Positions 1 through 17,015 of a stretch of DNA of 64,000 nucleotides are shown piece after piece. Positions within the stretch are counted from its first letter, which is position 1, and each line of letters starts with the position of its first letter. The DNA lies in the NCBI RefSeq assembly GCF_041381155.1, contig NC_091135.1, positions 6,253,620-6,317,619 on the forward strand, read 5' to 3'. Source of the DNA: Argopecten irradians (taxonomy: Eukaryota > Mollusca > Bivalvia > Pectinida > Pectinidae). The notes under the pieces were generated by a model, which was given only the letters and a program-made list of their open reading frames with translations, was not told where the DNA came from and did not search any database. The translations under genes and the position numbers were made by a program.

Positions 1-146
1 GCCATTTCCAAGTGAAATCACAAATTAGACAAATGGGTTCAATGCTATGCATTATTTAGCGGTAAACAACCCTCACTGCCATCTAAGGAAGAATTCATCC
101 ACTCGTTATTAGGGTTTGCATAGAAGCATGACTAATTTTTCTTGAT

Positions 147-158
147 GTATATATATAC
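147..158 (+). promoter_or_regulatory. possible TATA box of the PAN-FReD gene
   Basis: An alternating TATATATATA stretch lies about 30 bases upstream of the ATG at 185. If it is a real TATA box, the 5' untranslated leader would be only a few bases long. Alternating TA runs also occur by chance in this AT-rich DNA, so this is a weak call. Confidence 0.25.
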
Positions 159-184
159 ACTTATGGATAAAGCTAGGATGCACA

Positions 185-4808
<4,624 letters not shown>

Positions 4809-4852
4809 TTTCCGAAAATGTTATTTATTAATTGCATTTCTGATCGAATATA

Positions 4853-6418
4853 CAGGGTGTCCAATAATTCACGTTACACTTTTAAAATATCATAGCTTTT
4901 GACATACATGAGCAACACAAAATATATTTATGGTATATGAAGACATACACTCAACATTTTGTTGGATGGAATTGATATAAAGGAATATTTTAATTCTGGT
5001 GAAAAACATTGACGTCATTATGAAGTCAACACTTTTTAAGACATTGACACGCCAAAATGTTCCATACTTTGTAAGACCAAAGATTTATAAGTGAGAAGGA
5101 TTCGTCACTGTCTCTTTACACTACTAAACACCACGCGAGACACATATGAACCGGGAATAAAAAACATTTTTCTCAACAAATTCTTGTTTTATCGAGTCAA
5201 ACAAATCACCAATGTAAAGTTAATTAAATTTCACAACGTTTAGTACTTGCTTTAAGGACGGAAGCTGACAATGCAAGTTAAAAACATGCAGTTGAAATTT
5301 AAAAAAAAAATATTAACGAATTTTTTTTTTTTTCAAAAATTGTTTCTGAGACATCCCCTAGTTATGACAGTGTGGTATCTAAGGAAGTGGCAGCCATTTT
5401 TCTTTTGCTCTGCTTAGTAACCTTAACTGGCCAACCCCCTATATAAAGCACGGGACACTTGACACACGTGTATCATTCTAAACATATCTTGTCTCAGATA
5501 CACATGCCCCGATATTGCAAATAACAATGTCAAATTGAAAATAAACACTGCACTCACCTGACAATATTTCATTGAAGTAATAGATGAATGTGTTGTCAGC
5601 TATATCCCAACATATGTCCAATACGAACTTCAATAATACACTAAGTTTTACACGTACATGTACAACGACACGTGTGTGTCCTTGATAGTTGTCGCTCGTT
5701 CGGGTCAGGTACGTAGTCACGTGTATATGGTCAGTTGAGTGCGTCGGGTACGATGATATACGTGGAGATATGTGGACGGATTATTTTTGGATTTCTATTC
5801 ACTTGCGTTGGAATTTTATTTTGAGAAACATCTAAATGACAACTTAGAGGAGTTGACATGTTTTCTTGCTAAAAAAAGTCCCATATAGTTTTACAGGTGA
5901 GGGTTTTGTTTACCTATTTGTAGGTGATATAACCTGTGGACTGCTAGGTGTATAGGTACATGAATGAGCGCACGTGTGTCGATTCACGCGCTTTATATAG
6001 GGGTCGGTGAATTGTCGGAATGTAAAACAAAAATGGCTATCAACCGGGGAATGTCTCATAAACGATTCTTGGAAAAACGAGTATACTTATTTAAAAAAAA
6101 ATCATGTTAATAATTTTAACTTGCATTGCTTGCTTTAAGGACGGAAGATTTAGAAAAAAAAAATGTCTTAAATTTTCGTTAAAAAATACAACAGCTCATG
6201 AAATGACAGCACGCTTTAGAAAGTAAGACGGTAAACCTCGCAGCCGCAAGCTATACCAAAGGCTGCGCCGGCGGATATCAAAGGAAAATCAGTCGTTTTT
6301 TGAAAAAAATGAAATTTATGATTGCAGACATTTTGCATTTGATATCTTGGTGATTTACGTTCGGTTTTAAACAAATTATTAAACTTTGGACGTGTAACAT
6401 AATTTGTGGGACACCCTG
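4853..6418. mobile_element. 1.57 kb foldback DNA element with TA target-site duplication
   Basis: The left end reads TA|CAGGGTGTCC (4851-4862) and the right end GGACACCCTG|TA (6409-6420). Inverted similarity continues inward in patches: CCCCCTATATAAAGC near 5440 against GCTTTATATAGGGG near 5989, and GAGACATCCCC near 5348 against GGGGAATGTCTC near 6046. A TA duplication with these ends fits the Tc1/mariner superfamily. No transposase ORF was found, so it is non-autonomous. It sits 42 bases after the stop codon of the PAN-FReD gene. Confidence 0.7.
5156..5161 (+). promoter_or_regulatory. candidate polyadenylation signal AATAAA for the PAN-FReD gene
   Basis: This is the first AATAAA I see downstream of the stop at 4808. 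It lies inside the left arm of the foldback element. If used, the transposon supplies the mRNA 3' end. Transcript data are lacking. Confidence 0.2.
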
Positions 6419-6431
6419 TATTAGCACAAGC

Positions 6432-6900
6432 TGCGAAATTAAGTCTCCATGAAAATGGGTTCATTCACAGTAACCGACTATTAAGCACAAAGTTTTGAAC
6501 TACGTTAAAATACTAGATGTAGTGTGTTTATTATATTTTTAATCTAGTTTTAATTGTGCGATTTGCTTGTAACTTAATGTATTCATTACTGCTTTTGCTA
6601 TCTTTTTAATTGATTTAAAAAGTTTTAGCAGTAATTTTATTTTTTCGATTGTGAAACATTTTTTGGCAAATGAATGTCGCCGCCATCTGTAACAAGGCTA
6701 AGGCTATTGATTTGTATTCTAATATTTTTCCCTATTTAATTTTAATGGGTTCACATACCAACGGCTATAAATTTATTGGACTCCCTAAGGAAATCTAATA
6801 TTACCCTTTATGAAAAAGCGTTTTGAAAGTTTACTAAAACTAACAATCAAATTGCATTACAAAAAATAGTCTTCGAAATTATTTGTCCTTTGAATCATTG
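6432..6900. repeat. direct duplication, copy A
   Basis: This shares an ordered series of matches with 8448-9062: ACAGTAACCGAC, TTTAATCTAGTTTTA, TTGCGATTTGC-like, AATGTATTCATTA, CATCTG...AAGGCTAA, GGGTTCACA and TGTCCTTTGAATCATT. The copies are diverged, with small indels. No ORF is conserved between them, so it is probably a non-coding repeat or an old tandem duplication. Confidence 0.65.
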
Positions 6901-7083
6901 CGGACACTCTTGGGAATTCGATAACTTTGTGAAATAAATTATTTGTTAAACATCCAGTAGCTATAAGGTTTACAACTCGATTTAATCAGCCGTGTTATTC
7001 ATTTCTCGGTTTCATGTTTCATTGTTTATCATCACGTGTCTGGTGACAATGATAGCATCGTGTTTAATTATGGAGGATTCCGT

Positions 7084-8303
7084 CTTTGTATATTACAGAG
7101 TTAACTCCCTTGCGGGTAGGTATTGATTGTTAAGACATTATATTGTGAGTGCAAAACACGTCGTTTTCTCCGAAAAGTGTGACGTTAAGGTAGCTCCATA
7201 CTTTTGGAAAAACCCATGTCATTTTTTTCTAACAGGTCTTATTTTCTTGCATTTTTCATGTAGATTTCAAATCTGTAAAGATAAATGGGTGTTCTCGAAC
7301 TACTTTTTGAGATATTTGAGCTTGAAATATACCATCCATGCAAATTTGCTGACCGAAAATAGAAAAATTCATAAAATTATGTTTTCTGTAATATTAGGGT
7401 GAATGTAGTCTCGATCCTGTTGATTTTTTGTCCTAAATTTCTTACGATAGAACAATATACAAAACTATTTTATTTTTACAAATGCTAACTAATTTTTGTT
7501 ATTTCCCAGGACCGTTTCTATACGTAATTACCGTGTTTTGCCATATTTTCGCCCGTAAAAAATCAATGAATAGGCCAAAAAGGAAATGAAAACCCATGTC
7601 AATTTCACAATATTTGTATATGATATGCCCAAGGTAATATGTTTTTCAAATATCATATAAAAACACGGGGTCCTCGATCAAAATTTCACAATTTTGTAAG
7701 CTTGAAGTTTGTAACTCGCAACCCTACCCCCATTTCATCTAGTGCTAAGATGGGTTATATTTGACTATTTTTTGAAAATCATGCCGCAAAAAAACATTCC
7801 ACATCAGTTCATACGTTTTTGTGATATTATATCTGGTTTATGTCTGTTTGTTTTTATGATTTTCTCCAAATTGTGTGTTTAAAGGAAATCTGTATGCGAT
7901 TTTTTTATAATTCCGGAATTTCGGTCCGGCCGGGTCCCGTCTTATGATTTATAGTGACGAACGGCACTTCCGGTGTTTAAAAATCCATTCCCATTTACGA
8001 CAGGGACCGCAAAAACCTCAGAGATAGCATATAATTTTTACTTAACTGCTTTTATTTGATTTATTTAATGATTTTAAACATTCAATGTTATATGTAGACA
8101 ATTTTCACCTATTGAAAAAATATCCAAGTGTGATGTCGTGGCGTATCGGAAACCATTCTGGAATTCAAAACAACCTCCGCAACTTCCGGTATAGCGTCAA
8201 ATGAATTGGCGCGATTTTCAAAAGTATGGACCTATGTTAAGCTCACAAACAAATGACGTCAATACCTACCCGCAGGGGCAAATAACTCTGTAATGTGCAA
8301 ATA
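7084..8303 (+). mobile_element. non-autonomous DNA element with terminal inverted repeats (long copy)
   Basis: The left end (ATTACAGAGTTA then GCGGGTAGGTATT, 7093-7124) is inverted at the right end (AATACCTACCCGC then TAACTCTGTAAT, 8261-8294). The 1.2 kb interior has no convincing ORF; the reading frame at 7127-7402 is AT-driven. It lies between the two copies of the 6.4/8.4 kb direct duplication. Confidence 0.65.
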
Positions 8304-8447
8304 CTGCATATACAATATTCTAAACCAACTTATTTTTACGTGCGAATAATTTTCAAGTATTTCACGTGTCATAAAAAAATCGCAAAAATAAATTGTAACG
8401 AAAAAAAGGTTCAAATCCAGGAAAAGCAGAAAATGTCGTTAACGTTG

Positions 8448-9062
8448 AAAACGCGAAATTATATCGCCTAGAAAATAGATTTGTTTACAGTAACCGACAA
8501 TTACTCATAAAAACAAAATTGGTTTTATTATTTTTCATGTTTCCCTATGAAGATATGCATGTATATATGCATATTTTTGCATATTTTTAAATACGTTAAA
8601 TTACCTGATGTTGTGTAATTTGTTTAATCTAGTTTTAGTTTTGCGATTTGCCTGTAACGCAATGTATTCATTATTATTTTGGTTATCTTTTTAATAGATT
8701 CAAATGTTTGGTCATTATCATTACTTTTAGCATTTGGATTGTGAAGCACTTAGAATAAAAATGTCGCCTCCATCTGAACAAACACAAGGCTAACGTTATT
8801 GATTGTTATTCAAAGATTTTTACCTGTTTTAATTTACTTGTTACAGGACGTTAAAAGTATTTCAACTGGTTATTAACTAAAAGTGATATGGAACATAAAC
8901 TTCGATCACCATGGGTTCACAAAGCAACGACTTTAATTGCATTTGAATCCCTTAGGAAGTCGATAGGAAATAAGGAATTTCATATAACACTGTTTTAAAA
9001 AAGACTTGTTTTAATCATTGGGTTTTAAAACATAAGTTATTGCAATAAATTGTCCTTTGAAT
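8448..9062. repeat. direct duplication, copy B (interrupted by the LINE)
   Basis: This is the counterpart of 6432-6900. Its right edge runs into TGTCCTTTGAAT, where the LINE is inserted. The sequence resumes at 12734 with the same motif followed by CATT, as in copy A. Confidence 0.65.
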
Positions 9063-12048
9063 ACCCCTGGTAGTAATTTACATACTGTGGAAGACTTGAA
9101 CAAAATTGATTTTAATCAAATTCCTTTAACAATTAATGACCAATTATTTTTTGAGGTTTTACTGATGGAAATAAGAAGTATGTCAATTTTGTTTTCATCT
9201 AATATCAAAAGAGGGAAAACTGAAAGAATAGAGGACTTGGAAAAACAGATAACTCGTTATAAGAACTTGCATGACAAGAATCCGGAAAACAGTCACACTG
9301 TAAATATGCTGGATCGATATACATAAAATAATTTGAAAATTTAAAGAAAGGGGAATTAAAAGGTAGAATGTTAAGAAGTAAAGCCCTATGGATTGAAGCA
9401 GGAGAAAAACCAAGTAGATAATTCCTTAACCTAGAAAAAAGAAATTATGTCAATAAAACAATAACTAAGTTGATTGACAACTCTGGTACTGAAATCATAA
9501 CACAGAGTGATATCTTGAATGAGTGTTGTAAATATTACAATAATCTCTATAGTTCAAGGGATGAGACCCTAGATGATGTTAACCTTGAAAGTTTATTAGA
9601 GATCTCTGATAGCCCTCCTCCAAAGCTAGATCCTGGGCAAGATGCTGATCAAGGGGAAATAACTCTTAGGGAGGCAGACACAGTTTTAAATAATATGAAA
9701 AATAACAAATCTCCAGGTACAGATGGATTTACTGCAGAATTTTTTAGATTTTTCTGGAAAGATTTGGGCAAACTATTAGTTAATAGTTTTAATTATGCCT
9801 ACAAAGATAATAATTTGTCAATATCTCAAAAACAGGGAATAATCACATTATTGCCTAAAGGGAATAAACCAAGGGAATACTTGAAGAATTATAGGCCAAT
9901 TACGCTACTAAATACAACATATAAAATAGCTTCAGGATGTATTGCGGGAAGAATCAAACCAAAGTTAAACATTTTAATACATGAAAACCAGAAAGGTTTT
10001 CTTAGAGGTAGAAATATTGCAGACAATACTAGACAACTATACGATCTAATGCACTCTGCAAAAGAAAATAACATCCCTGGACTATTGCTCTTAATTGATT
10101 TTGAGAAGGCCTTCGACACGCTATCATGGAAATTCCTGTACAATGTTTTGTTGTATTTTAACTTTTCTGAAAGTGTCATAAGATGGATCAAATTATTCAA
10201 TGACGATCCTAAAGTATGTATCCTACAAAGTGGTATTTTTTCTTCTTTTTTCCCCAATTCAGCGTGGATGTAGACAAGGAGATCCTATTGCGCCATATTT
10301 GTTCATATTGTGTGCGGAAATCATGGCAATAATGATGAGAAATAGCAAAGATATTAAGGAATTAACTATTGAAGGCCATGAATATAAGCTCATGCAATTT
10401 GCTGATGATACCAGCCTCACTCTTGATGGAACAGAAAATTCTTTTAGATGTACGTTGAACCTTTTAGATCAGTTCGCTAAGTTTTCTGGTGTGAAACCAA
10501 ATATTGAAAAAACGCAAGCCATTTGGATTGGGTCAGAGACAAAAAGTAAAAAGAAAATATACATAGAACGTAACTTACTGTGGATTAATGACATATTTGT
10601 CGTTTTGGGTATCAAATTTAGTACTGAACTTATAAATATGCCTGATTTGAACTTCAAAGAGAAAAAACTTGAAATTGAACGTCTCCTAGCTTAATGGTCC
10701 AAACGACAATTGACGTTATTGGTAGAATAACAGTTGTCAAATCACTAGCTGTCTCAAAGATTGTACATTTCATCTTAAGCATTCCCAGCCCATCAGACAT
10801 ATTGATTAAAAAACTAAACAAAATCATCTACTCGTATATATGGAATGGGTCTATTGACAGAATAGCCAGAACTACTTTATCCCAGTCTTATGACATGGGA
10901 GGTCTAAAAATGATGAACGTAGAATATTTTTGCAAGTCATTGAAACTCACATGGATTAAAAGGCTGTGTCTATCCGAATCCTTATGGCGTCATTTGATTT
11001 TAAGAAATATACCGCATCCAAATTTAGGATTAGCAGGGGCTGGCAATGAATATTTTCAACTGTGCTCTGATAAGATATCCAATCCCTTTTGGAAAGAAGT
11101 TTTTAAAACTTTAAACATATTTTGTATTAAAATACCTTTGAATGACAATGTATTTTTTAATGAACCTTTGTGGTATAACTCATTGATTAAGGTTGGTAAT
11201 AGTAGCATTTTCTATAAAAAATGGACACAACATGGAGTTTATAGTATTCCTGATTTATTTGATTGTAGTACTGGTAAATTGTATACATATGAAAGATTCT
11301 GTGAAGACAACTTTTTTCATCCACCTTTTACCACTTTTGAGGGAATTCAAAAGGCAGTTTTAAAAAGTTGGCCTAATTTAGGGAACCTACCTCTGCCTAC
11401 AGTGCTTTCAGAAAGCCTCATGCTCTAGAAATAATATTCCAAGATATTAAGGGATGTAGGAATATATACAATGTATTTGTAACTAGCTCGGCTAAAAAAC
11501 CTACAGCTGTTCTGAAATGGAACACAATAGTACATGAAAAAAGTGAAGATTGGTGGAAAAGTGTATTTGTATTACCTATGAAGGTAACCAAAGATACTAG
11601 CCTTCGGTGGTTTCAATATAGATTACTTCACAGAGTCTTACCCACAAACCACTTTTTACACAGGATTCATAGAGCAGACTCTCCACTCTGTGGTTTCTGT
11701 GGTGCTCATAATGAAACATACAAACACTTATTCACTGAATGTAATGTTGTTAGCAAATTCTTAGAAGAAGTAAGAGAGTGGTTAGCACCTTATTTTGTGG
11801 AAGATTTGGACTTTGAAAACGTTATATTTGGAAATATAAGGACAAACTCATATTCTAATATTATAATCCTTTTGCTAAAAAGATATATCTATACCTCAAA
11901 GTTCAAAAGCAGATATTTAAGTTTGAAAATGTTTAAAGAGGTCATTTTACAATACTATAAATCTGAAAAACTTAATTTTATCAATGAGCAAAGATGGGGT
12001 TCCAGTTCAGCTATAGTTATGAGTAATCTCCCAAAGGACAGTTCATAA
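9063..12048 (+). pseudogene. decayed LINE ORF2 (reverse transcriptase and C-terminal zinc knuckle)
   Basis: Reading across frames gives RT landmarks in order: NNKSPGTDGFTAEFF (about 9705), KNYRPITLLNTTYKI (about 9882), LLIDFEKAFDTLSW, GCRQGDPIAPYLFILCAE, the catalytic FADD (10399-10410, QFADDTSL), and WSKRQLT/IGRITVVKSL after a frame change. A C-terminal CGFCGAHNETYKHLFTEC Cys/His motif follows at about 11689. Lesions are a stop at 9419-9421, frameshifts near 9330, 10240, 10710 and 11420, and a stop at 10693. No ORF spans the domain, so it is dead. The clade is judged from RT motif style only; a related LINE clade remains possible. Confidence 0.85.
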
Positions 12049-12733
12049 ATGATTCATAGTCTTTATTTTATATGCAGGTATATATTGTATATATATATAC
12101 ATGTATTATATGAATATCTAAAAGGAAAACTAAGGCATCATCTTGGTTCTAATGCCTATTTCGCAACATATGTATATATTCATTTCTGACACCGCAAATG
12201 TGAAAGTTTGTATTGTCATGTTCGTCTTGTCATATTTTATCTTTAGTGAAACATGTGCAGGAGCCGGTTGGAGTGTAACTTACTCAACATGTGTATTCAA
12301 TTTTGAAATGACAACTCATTATCTACACATTTTTGACATCACAAATGTTTGTAAATATAAGCCTCCATATAAATATATGAACATATATATACATACCCAC
12401 GGTACCTTGAGTTCGGGTTTTAAGATTAAACAGTATTTATCTGTACATTTGTGGTGTCAAAAGGTTTTTGGTATAGTGATAAATGACAACATACCATGTA
12501 TTCATAATTTAGAATAATACACCTTTTATAATGACATGCTTTTAAATACCACAGATGTTTCAAGCTTCCATAGTAAAGATTGTCTTGTCATCTACATCAT
12601 ATCTTTAGTGAGTCTGTGTGCGCTTTAAGTGGTAACACTAAATCATGCAACTATGAAATGATAAATTGTGTATTGTCTTTCATGTTTGTAATGTCATGTT
12701 TTGATGGAAATCAATAAAATGTAAATGATAAAA
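9063..12733 (+). mobile_element. 5'-truncated L1/Tx1-like non-LTR retrotransposon (LINE)
   Basis: The element is bounded by a 16-bp target-site duplication, AAATTGTCCTTTGAAT, at 9047-9062 and 12734-12749. It ends in AATAAAATGTAAATGATAAAAAA. The endonuclease half is absent, so insertion was 5' truncated. The remaining sequence encodes reverse transcriptase and a C-terminal Cys/His segment (see the pseudogene entry). About 680 bases of 3' UTR (12049-12733) follow, with a partly repeated TTTATCTTTAGTGA motif. Confidence 0.85.
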
Positions 12734-12749
12734 AAATTGTCCTTTGAAT

Positions 12750-15700
12750 CATTAATGCCAATGGTTTCACAGCTATAGAAGTGTCATGTGTACTCATCGA
12801 TTATTGAACTATTTATTTTAAAATTGATGGAAATATTTCCCCCAACTTCATAGGGATATGAAAAAAAATTGTTTGCACACAGTGCGAAACACTGTGATAT
12901 GTTCACAAACGTTAATTGAATAATTTAATATTATATGTTACCCTTCTATAGATTAGAAGTTTGAGGTTATTTTGTGATATTTACATTTACTTGTCACTTC
13001 TATATAAACTAACCAAGGCAAAGTGAAGTATATGACGGTATAACTGACACCCAAAACGTGACCATTATGACGTCACTAATGTTGACTGTTCACCGTCAAA
13101 ATGGCTGTTCCGTCTCGTGGATTAAATCGTCGTTGAAAAACGGTTTTCCTGGTCTAGCTTAAGCAATGCTAATGCAGAGATCCCAAAATGAGTTGATAAT
13201 ACAATTATAAACACTAAACTATTTTCCTATGGTATCTATGGTCTATATAGATGCCAGAGTTTTGCAGACAATCATCTCATAATGCGCCAGCTTCTGCAAA
13301 GCTCTGGCATCTATATAGACCATATATGCCATAGGAAGTTAGTTAAATGCTTAAATAGACTGAAATATATGTACGTCCAGTATTATGACGTCATATACGA
13401 AGAAAACTTCCGCGGGAAATTTTAAAAGCGGCAGCCATTGGCTAAACTAAATTATTGCCAACAATATTAATCCGCCACATATTAATTTGCTTTATTGTAA
13501 AACTATGTAAAAACAAATCATAAAGCCTAATTAGAACCTCACTGACTTTTTCAAATTAAATCAAAAATATTATTCTTGATATCTGAATTTTGACTTTATA
13601 AAGTCATAGAAAAAACAAAACGGAAGTACATTGATTTTCATAGACATTTTCATAGCAAAGAAGCAAAGAATCGGCCAATCAGGATGTCGGATTTAGTATG
13701 AAAGTAACGAAAAAATAATGATAGATATTAACAGTGCCGAGAGTTCAAGCTGAGGCAAATATCGGATATTAGACATTTCGACACCTGTATATACAATCAT
13801 GGTTTGTCGTATGATAAGAGGCTTAATGCTACGACTAAACCAAATGTATGATAATTTCCAGTAATTACATTGGCAGTAAAGCTCAGGCATATCTATAACT
13901 ACATCAGAGTTCAAATGGTCTGGGAAAGATTGGATTCACGCTGTGAGTATTTACAGACGATAGATAAAGAAATTATTTTGCAATTAAAATTTGTTAAATG
14001 GATTGAAGTGTTTATTATCCTTAACGCTATCAGTGTTCGTACTGATTTCAAGACTTTCTTAAACAACAAAAATCTCTGCAAAACTGGGTAAAATGGTATG
14101 AATGTGAAAAAGAACGGAAAAAAATCGTGTTGCTATGGCCGTTAATGTTTAGTATCTAAAGTCATGTTTGCATTTGTTGTTGACTCATAGGAGTTAAATC
14201 TTACGATACCAGCACATGGAAAAAAAACCACACACTGTCTGACGGTTTTAAAATAAAAATGTAGAGAACGGCTTTCACGGAATAAAAACGAAATGAAAGC
14301 ACAAAAGAGATCATATGCGGAGATAAACAGCGAATTTTATTTTATAGCAAACTTTGCGAAAGTAAATATTGACTGCGAAACAAAGTTGGTTTATAATGAA
14401 TATAGTTTGTCTGTTCACCCAAAGATTACATGCATCATCCTTACCCAAATACATTTTTATTGTGTTTGAGGAAATCATATAGCCACGGAGCCCGTTACTC
14501 TTAAAATTTGTATAGTTGTATATGCATTCCATCGTACCCAGTAACAGATGGATATATGGATCTAAGGACTTTTGTGTTTATGATTTTATGTAGTGATGTC
14601 CGTATACTAAAAATTCAATGTGAGGTACAATCAATCGTTATTTATAAATGAACTGCTGTTACGGAGGGTAACAAAAGGTAACATGGATGTGTTAAGTAAA
14701 CAATGAATGAAACATCTGGTTATATCTACAACAATCCGTTCAGGAAAGGTTCTTAAAATGAAGTGTTATTGTGAATGAAAGTTTTACAATAAGAAGATAC
14801 ATTTTGTTTAAAAAATGATTATTAATATGCGGACATGGTTGGTAAAGCACATCGTCACAGCGTGATTTCTGACGTACTACGGTTTTATCAGAGGACCTGA
14901 AAATACTGTTTAAAAGGTATTTATTTTGTTTTTTTATTGACATGTTTTGATAGCTTATTTCGGGTATTTCTGACAGAAGAATTTTTTTATTGCGTTGGTA
15001 GGTATTAAGTAATGAAAAAGTATCCTCACACCTCTTGATTGGTATACTTATACACGTTCACAATTTAATTCCATGAATACACATTAAAATGATATAATTT
15101 CTTTGAATGGTTTTGACAGGACTACATGTTTTAACAACAAGAGGAACTATATTCAACTTTTTAAAGGAAATGACTCGTGTAAGAAAAAAATCACTAACGT
15201 TATTTAAATATCTACTTTGTTGATTATTATGTAATCGATAGCTAAGGACAAACGTTTACCGGGGCTGGGTGAGGGGTGCTCTAAGGGGTGTTTTTTTAAT
15301 TGTTTATATTTTCGTAATGTTAAAGGCAAGTTAATTGAAAAACTTAACATATATAAGATGGCTTCTTCATAACATGTGTAATGCCTGAAAATATTGTTAA
15401 CTTATGTGCTTCCTCACCGAAGCGAGCAGCCGACGGTACCAAGCCGAAAACTACACTCGGTCACTTTACACATAAAAGAGCTGAAACAAAAATCAACACT
15501 TCTAAAATGCTACGTGATATTCAGCCACAACAGTTTCACAGTTAAAATCATTCTCACCTATAGGCTAAGAATACAGTAATACAAATATGTCGACTGATCT
15601 GGAGCTTTAACCCGCTTCTCGCAAAAGTCCGGATCGATTATTTTACTCGGTTTTCAGACTGTTTAGACTACAGATATTTAGTTTGTTACGTTCACATATT

Positions 15701-16217
15701 TATTTTTGCGATTTTGAATGAAATGGTGAAAAAATATTAAAATATAATTTATATGAGATATAGAAATAATTGATCTTTTTATTTGAATTTGCATGGTTTA
15801 ATCAACATAAGCAAAAAGGCATGTGGTTTATAAATAAAATCTGAAACATCCGTCTCCTATAATACTACTCTTGAAACTCTTCTTGAAATGCACCTAGAAA
15901 ATACACTGGATTTGAAAATATGTCGTATGTGAATGTAAGTGTGCCTCAGATTTCTTGCAGTAAAATATAAGTTAATCTCAAATTTTGCCTGATCCAAATG
16001 CAATTATAACATCATCTAATTGGAATGTTATTGATATTATTGATGAATCATCTTACACATGAACTATGGTAGTCTGGTAAACTCGACGTGCATGACAAAT
16101 TACTTGTGAAATCATCCAGAATTATCTTTCAAAATAGCAATTGACGGTAACCTTGATCCTTTCCGAAAGATATAAGACTAATTTTACTCTAATAATGCTA
16201 TTCTCTTTTTCATTTAG
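12750..16217. other. intergenic stretch without recognisable gene
   Basis: Apart from the hairpin at 13224-13340 I see only AT-rich unique sequence and short chance ORFs on both strands. Full TGACGTCA palindromes occur near 13070 and 13387. Confidence 0.5.
13224..13340. mobile_element. hairpin element
   Basis: The left arm TCCTATGGTATCTATGGTC followed by TATATAGATGCCAGAG is inverted at 13292-13339 (GCTCTGGCATCTATATAGAC then CATATATGCCATAGGA). A diverged single arm recurs at about 44138-44180 in an intron of the receptor gene, so this is a dispersed family. Confidence 0.6.
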
Positions 16218-16643
16218 ATGCGAGGATCCGCCTTAAGGCAAATAATTCTAAAGCTTACAGTATTAGCTGCCATCGTTCTCATTACAAAAGAAATCATGAC
16301 GCGGAAAAACTTTAACATCCCCAGCGATGATGTTGAGGACAACACAGCAAAGCTTAAATATGAAAACACACCATCTCAGCATACGACAGAATCGACTAAA
16401 ATGCGAGAAGTCCATTACAACATCACATCCGATGGAAATCTTGACGACGACAATAGCAACAAGGTGAGCGTTGATTCTGAGGAGGCGAAAACTGAAGAAT
16501 CAGAATACAGCAAAACGACCACATTTTATGATTCCTCAAAAATCGACAGAGATCCTGATTTTGATGGCGAAAATCCAGAAGAGGTAGAAATTTATGATGA
16601 GGACGATGAAGATGATGATGATGAATCAAGTGAAATCATTTAA
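16218..16643 (+). CDS. small acidic protein with hydrophobic N-terminus, unknown function
   Basis: The 141-codon ORF starts directly after a pyrimidine-rich CATTTAG, a good splice acceptor, which suggests a preceding 5' UTR intron or exon. Residues about 8-24 (QIILKLTVLAAIVLIT) could be a signal peptide or a type II anchor. The rest is hydrophilic and Asp/Glu-rich, ending in an acidic run (EDDEDDDDESSE) near residues 128-138. There is one NIT glycosylation sequon. I recognise no domain. Long acidic tails occur in calcium-binding or shell-matrix proteins and also in nuclear chaperones; the hydrophobic N-terminus favours the secretory pathway. There is no AATAAA close downstream. The codon content looks better than the surrounding chance ORFs, but the gene is unconfirmed. 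Confidence 0.5.
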   Translation: MRGSALRQIILKLTVLAAIVLITKEIMTRKNFNIPSDDVEDNTAKLKYENTPSQHTTESTKMREVHYNITSDGNLDDDNSNKVSVDSEEAKTEESEYSKTTTFYDSSKIDRDPDFDGENPEEVEIYDEDDEDDDDESSEII

Positions 16644-16814
16644 TCAAGGATCTTTCAACAACATCAACAGACTAAATGAAATGCGAAAGGCAAATGCGAC
16701 TGGTGCATTCTTTGTACATCCGTAGTCAATAGTCAGTTTAGTGCATTGACTCGTTTACCCGTTTATTATCAATTTTCAGTTACTTTCAATCAACTTACTT
16801 GGCTCCGACTCGCG

Positions 16815-17015
16815 TTTTTTTTTTATTTTTTGTTGTTTTTTTGTTATTTTTTGTTTGTTTCTTTTTTTTTGTTTGTTTTTGTTTTGTTTTTTGTTTATTG
16901 TTGGTTTTTGTTATTTTAGGTTTGCTTGTTTCTTTGGTTTTTTGTTTGTTTTTATGTTTGTTTTTTTTTTGTTTTTTTTTTTTTTTTGTTGTGGTTTTTT
17001 TTTTTTTTTTTTTTC
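16815..17015 (+). repeat. T/G-rich low-complexity tract
   Basis: About 200 bases are almost only T and G with long T runs. The Phe/Val-rich reading frame across it is a composition artefact. Confidence 0.9.

Noticed and set aside
5478..5720. 80-codon minus-strand ORF with a donor-like end
   Set aside because: It lies in the centre of the foldback element; no start context, domain or partner exon supports it.
12143..12517. 124-codon ORF after the LINE coding region
   Set aside because: It lies in the LINE 3' UTR, is AT-driven and has no RT-related motif.
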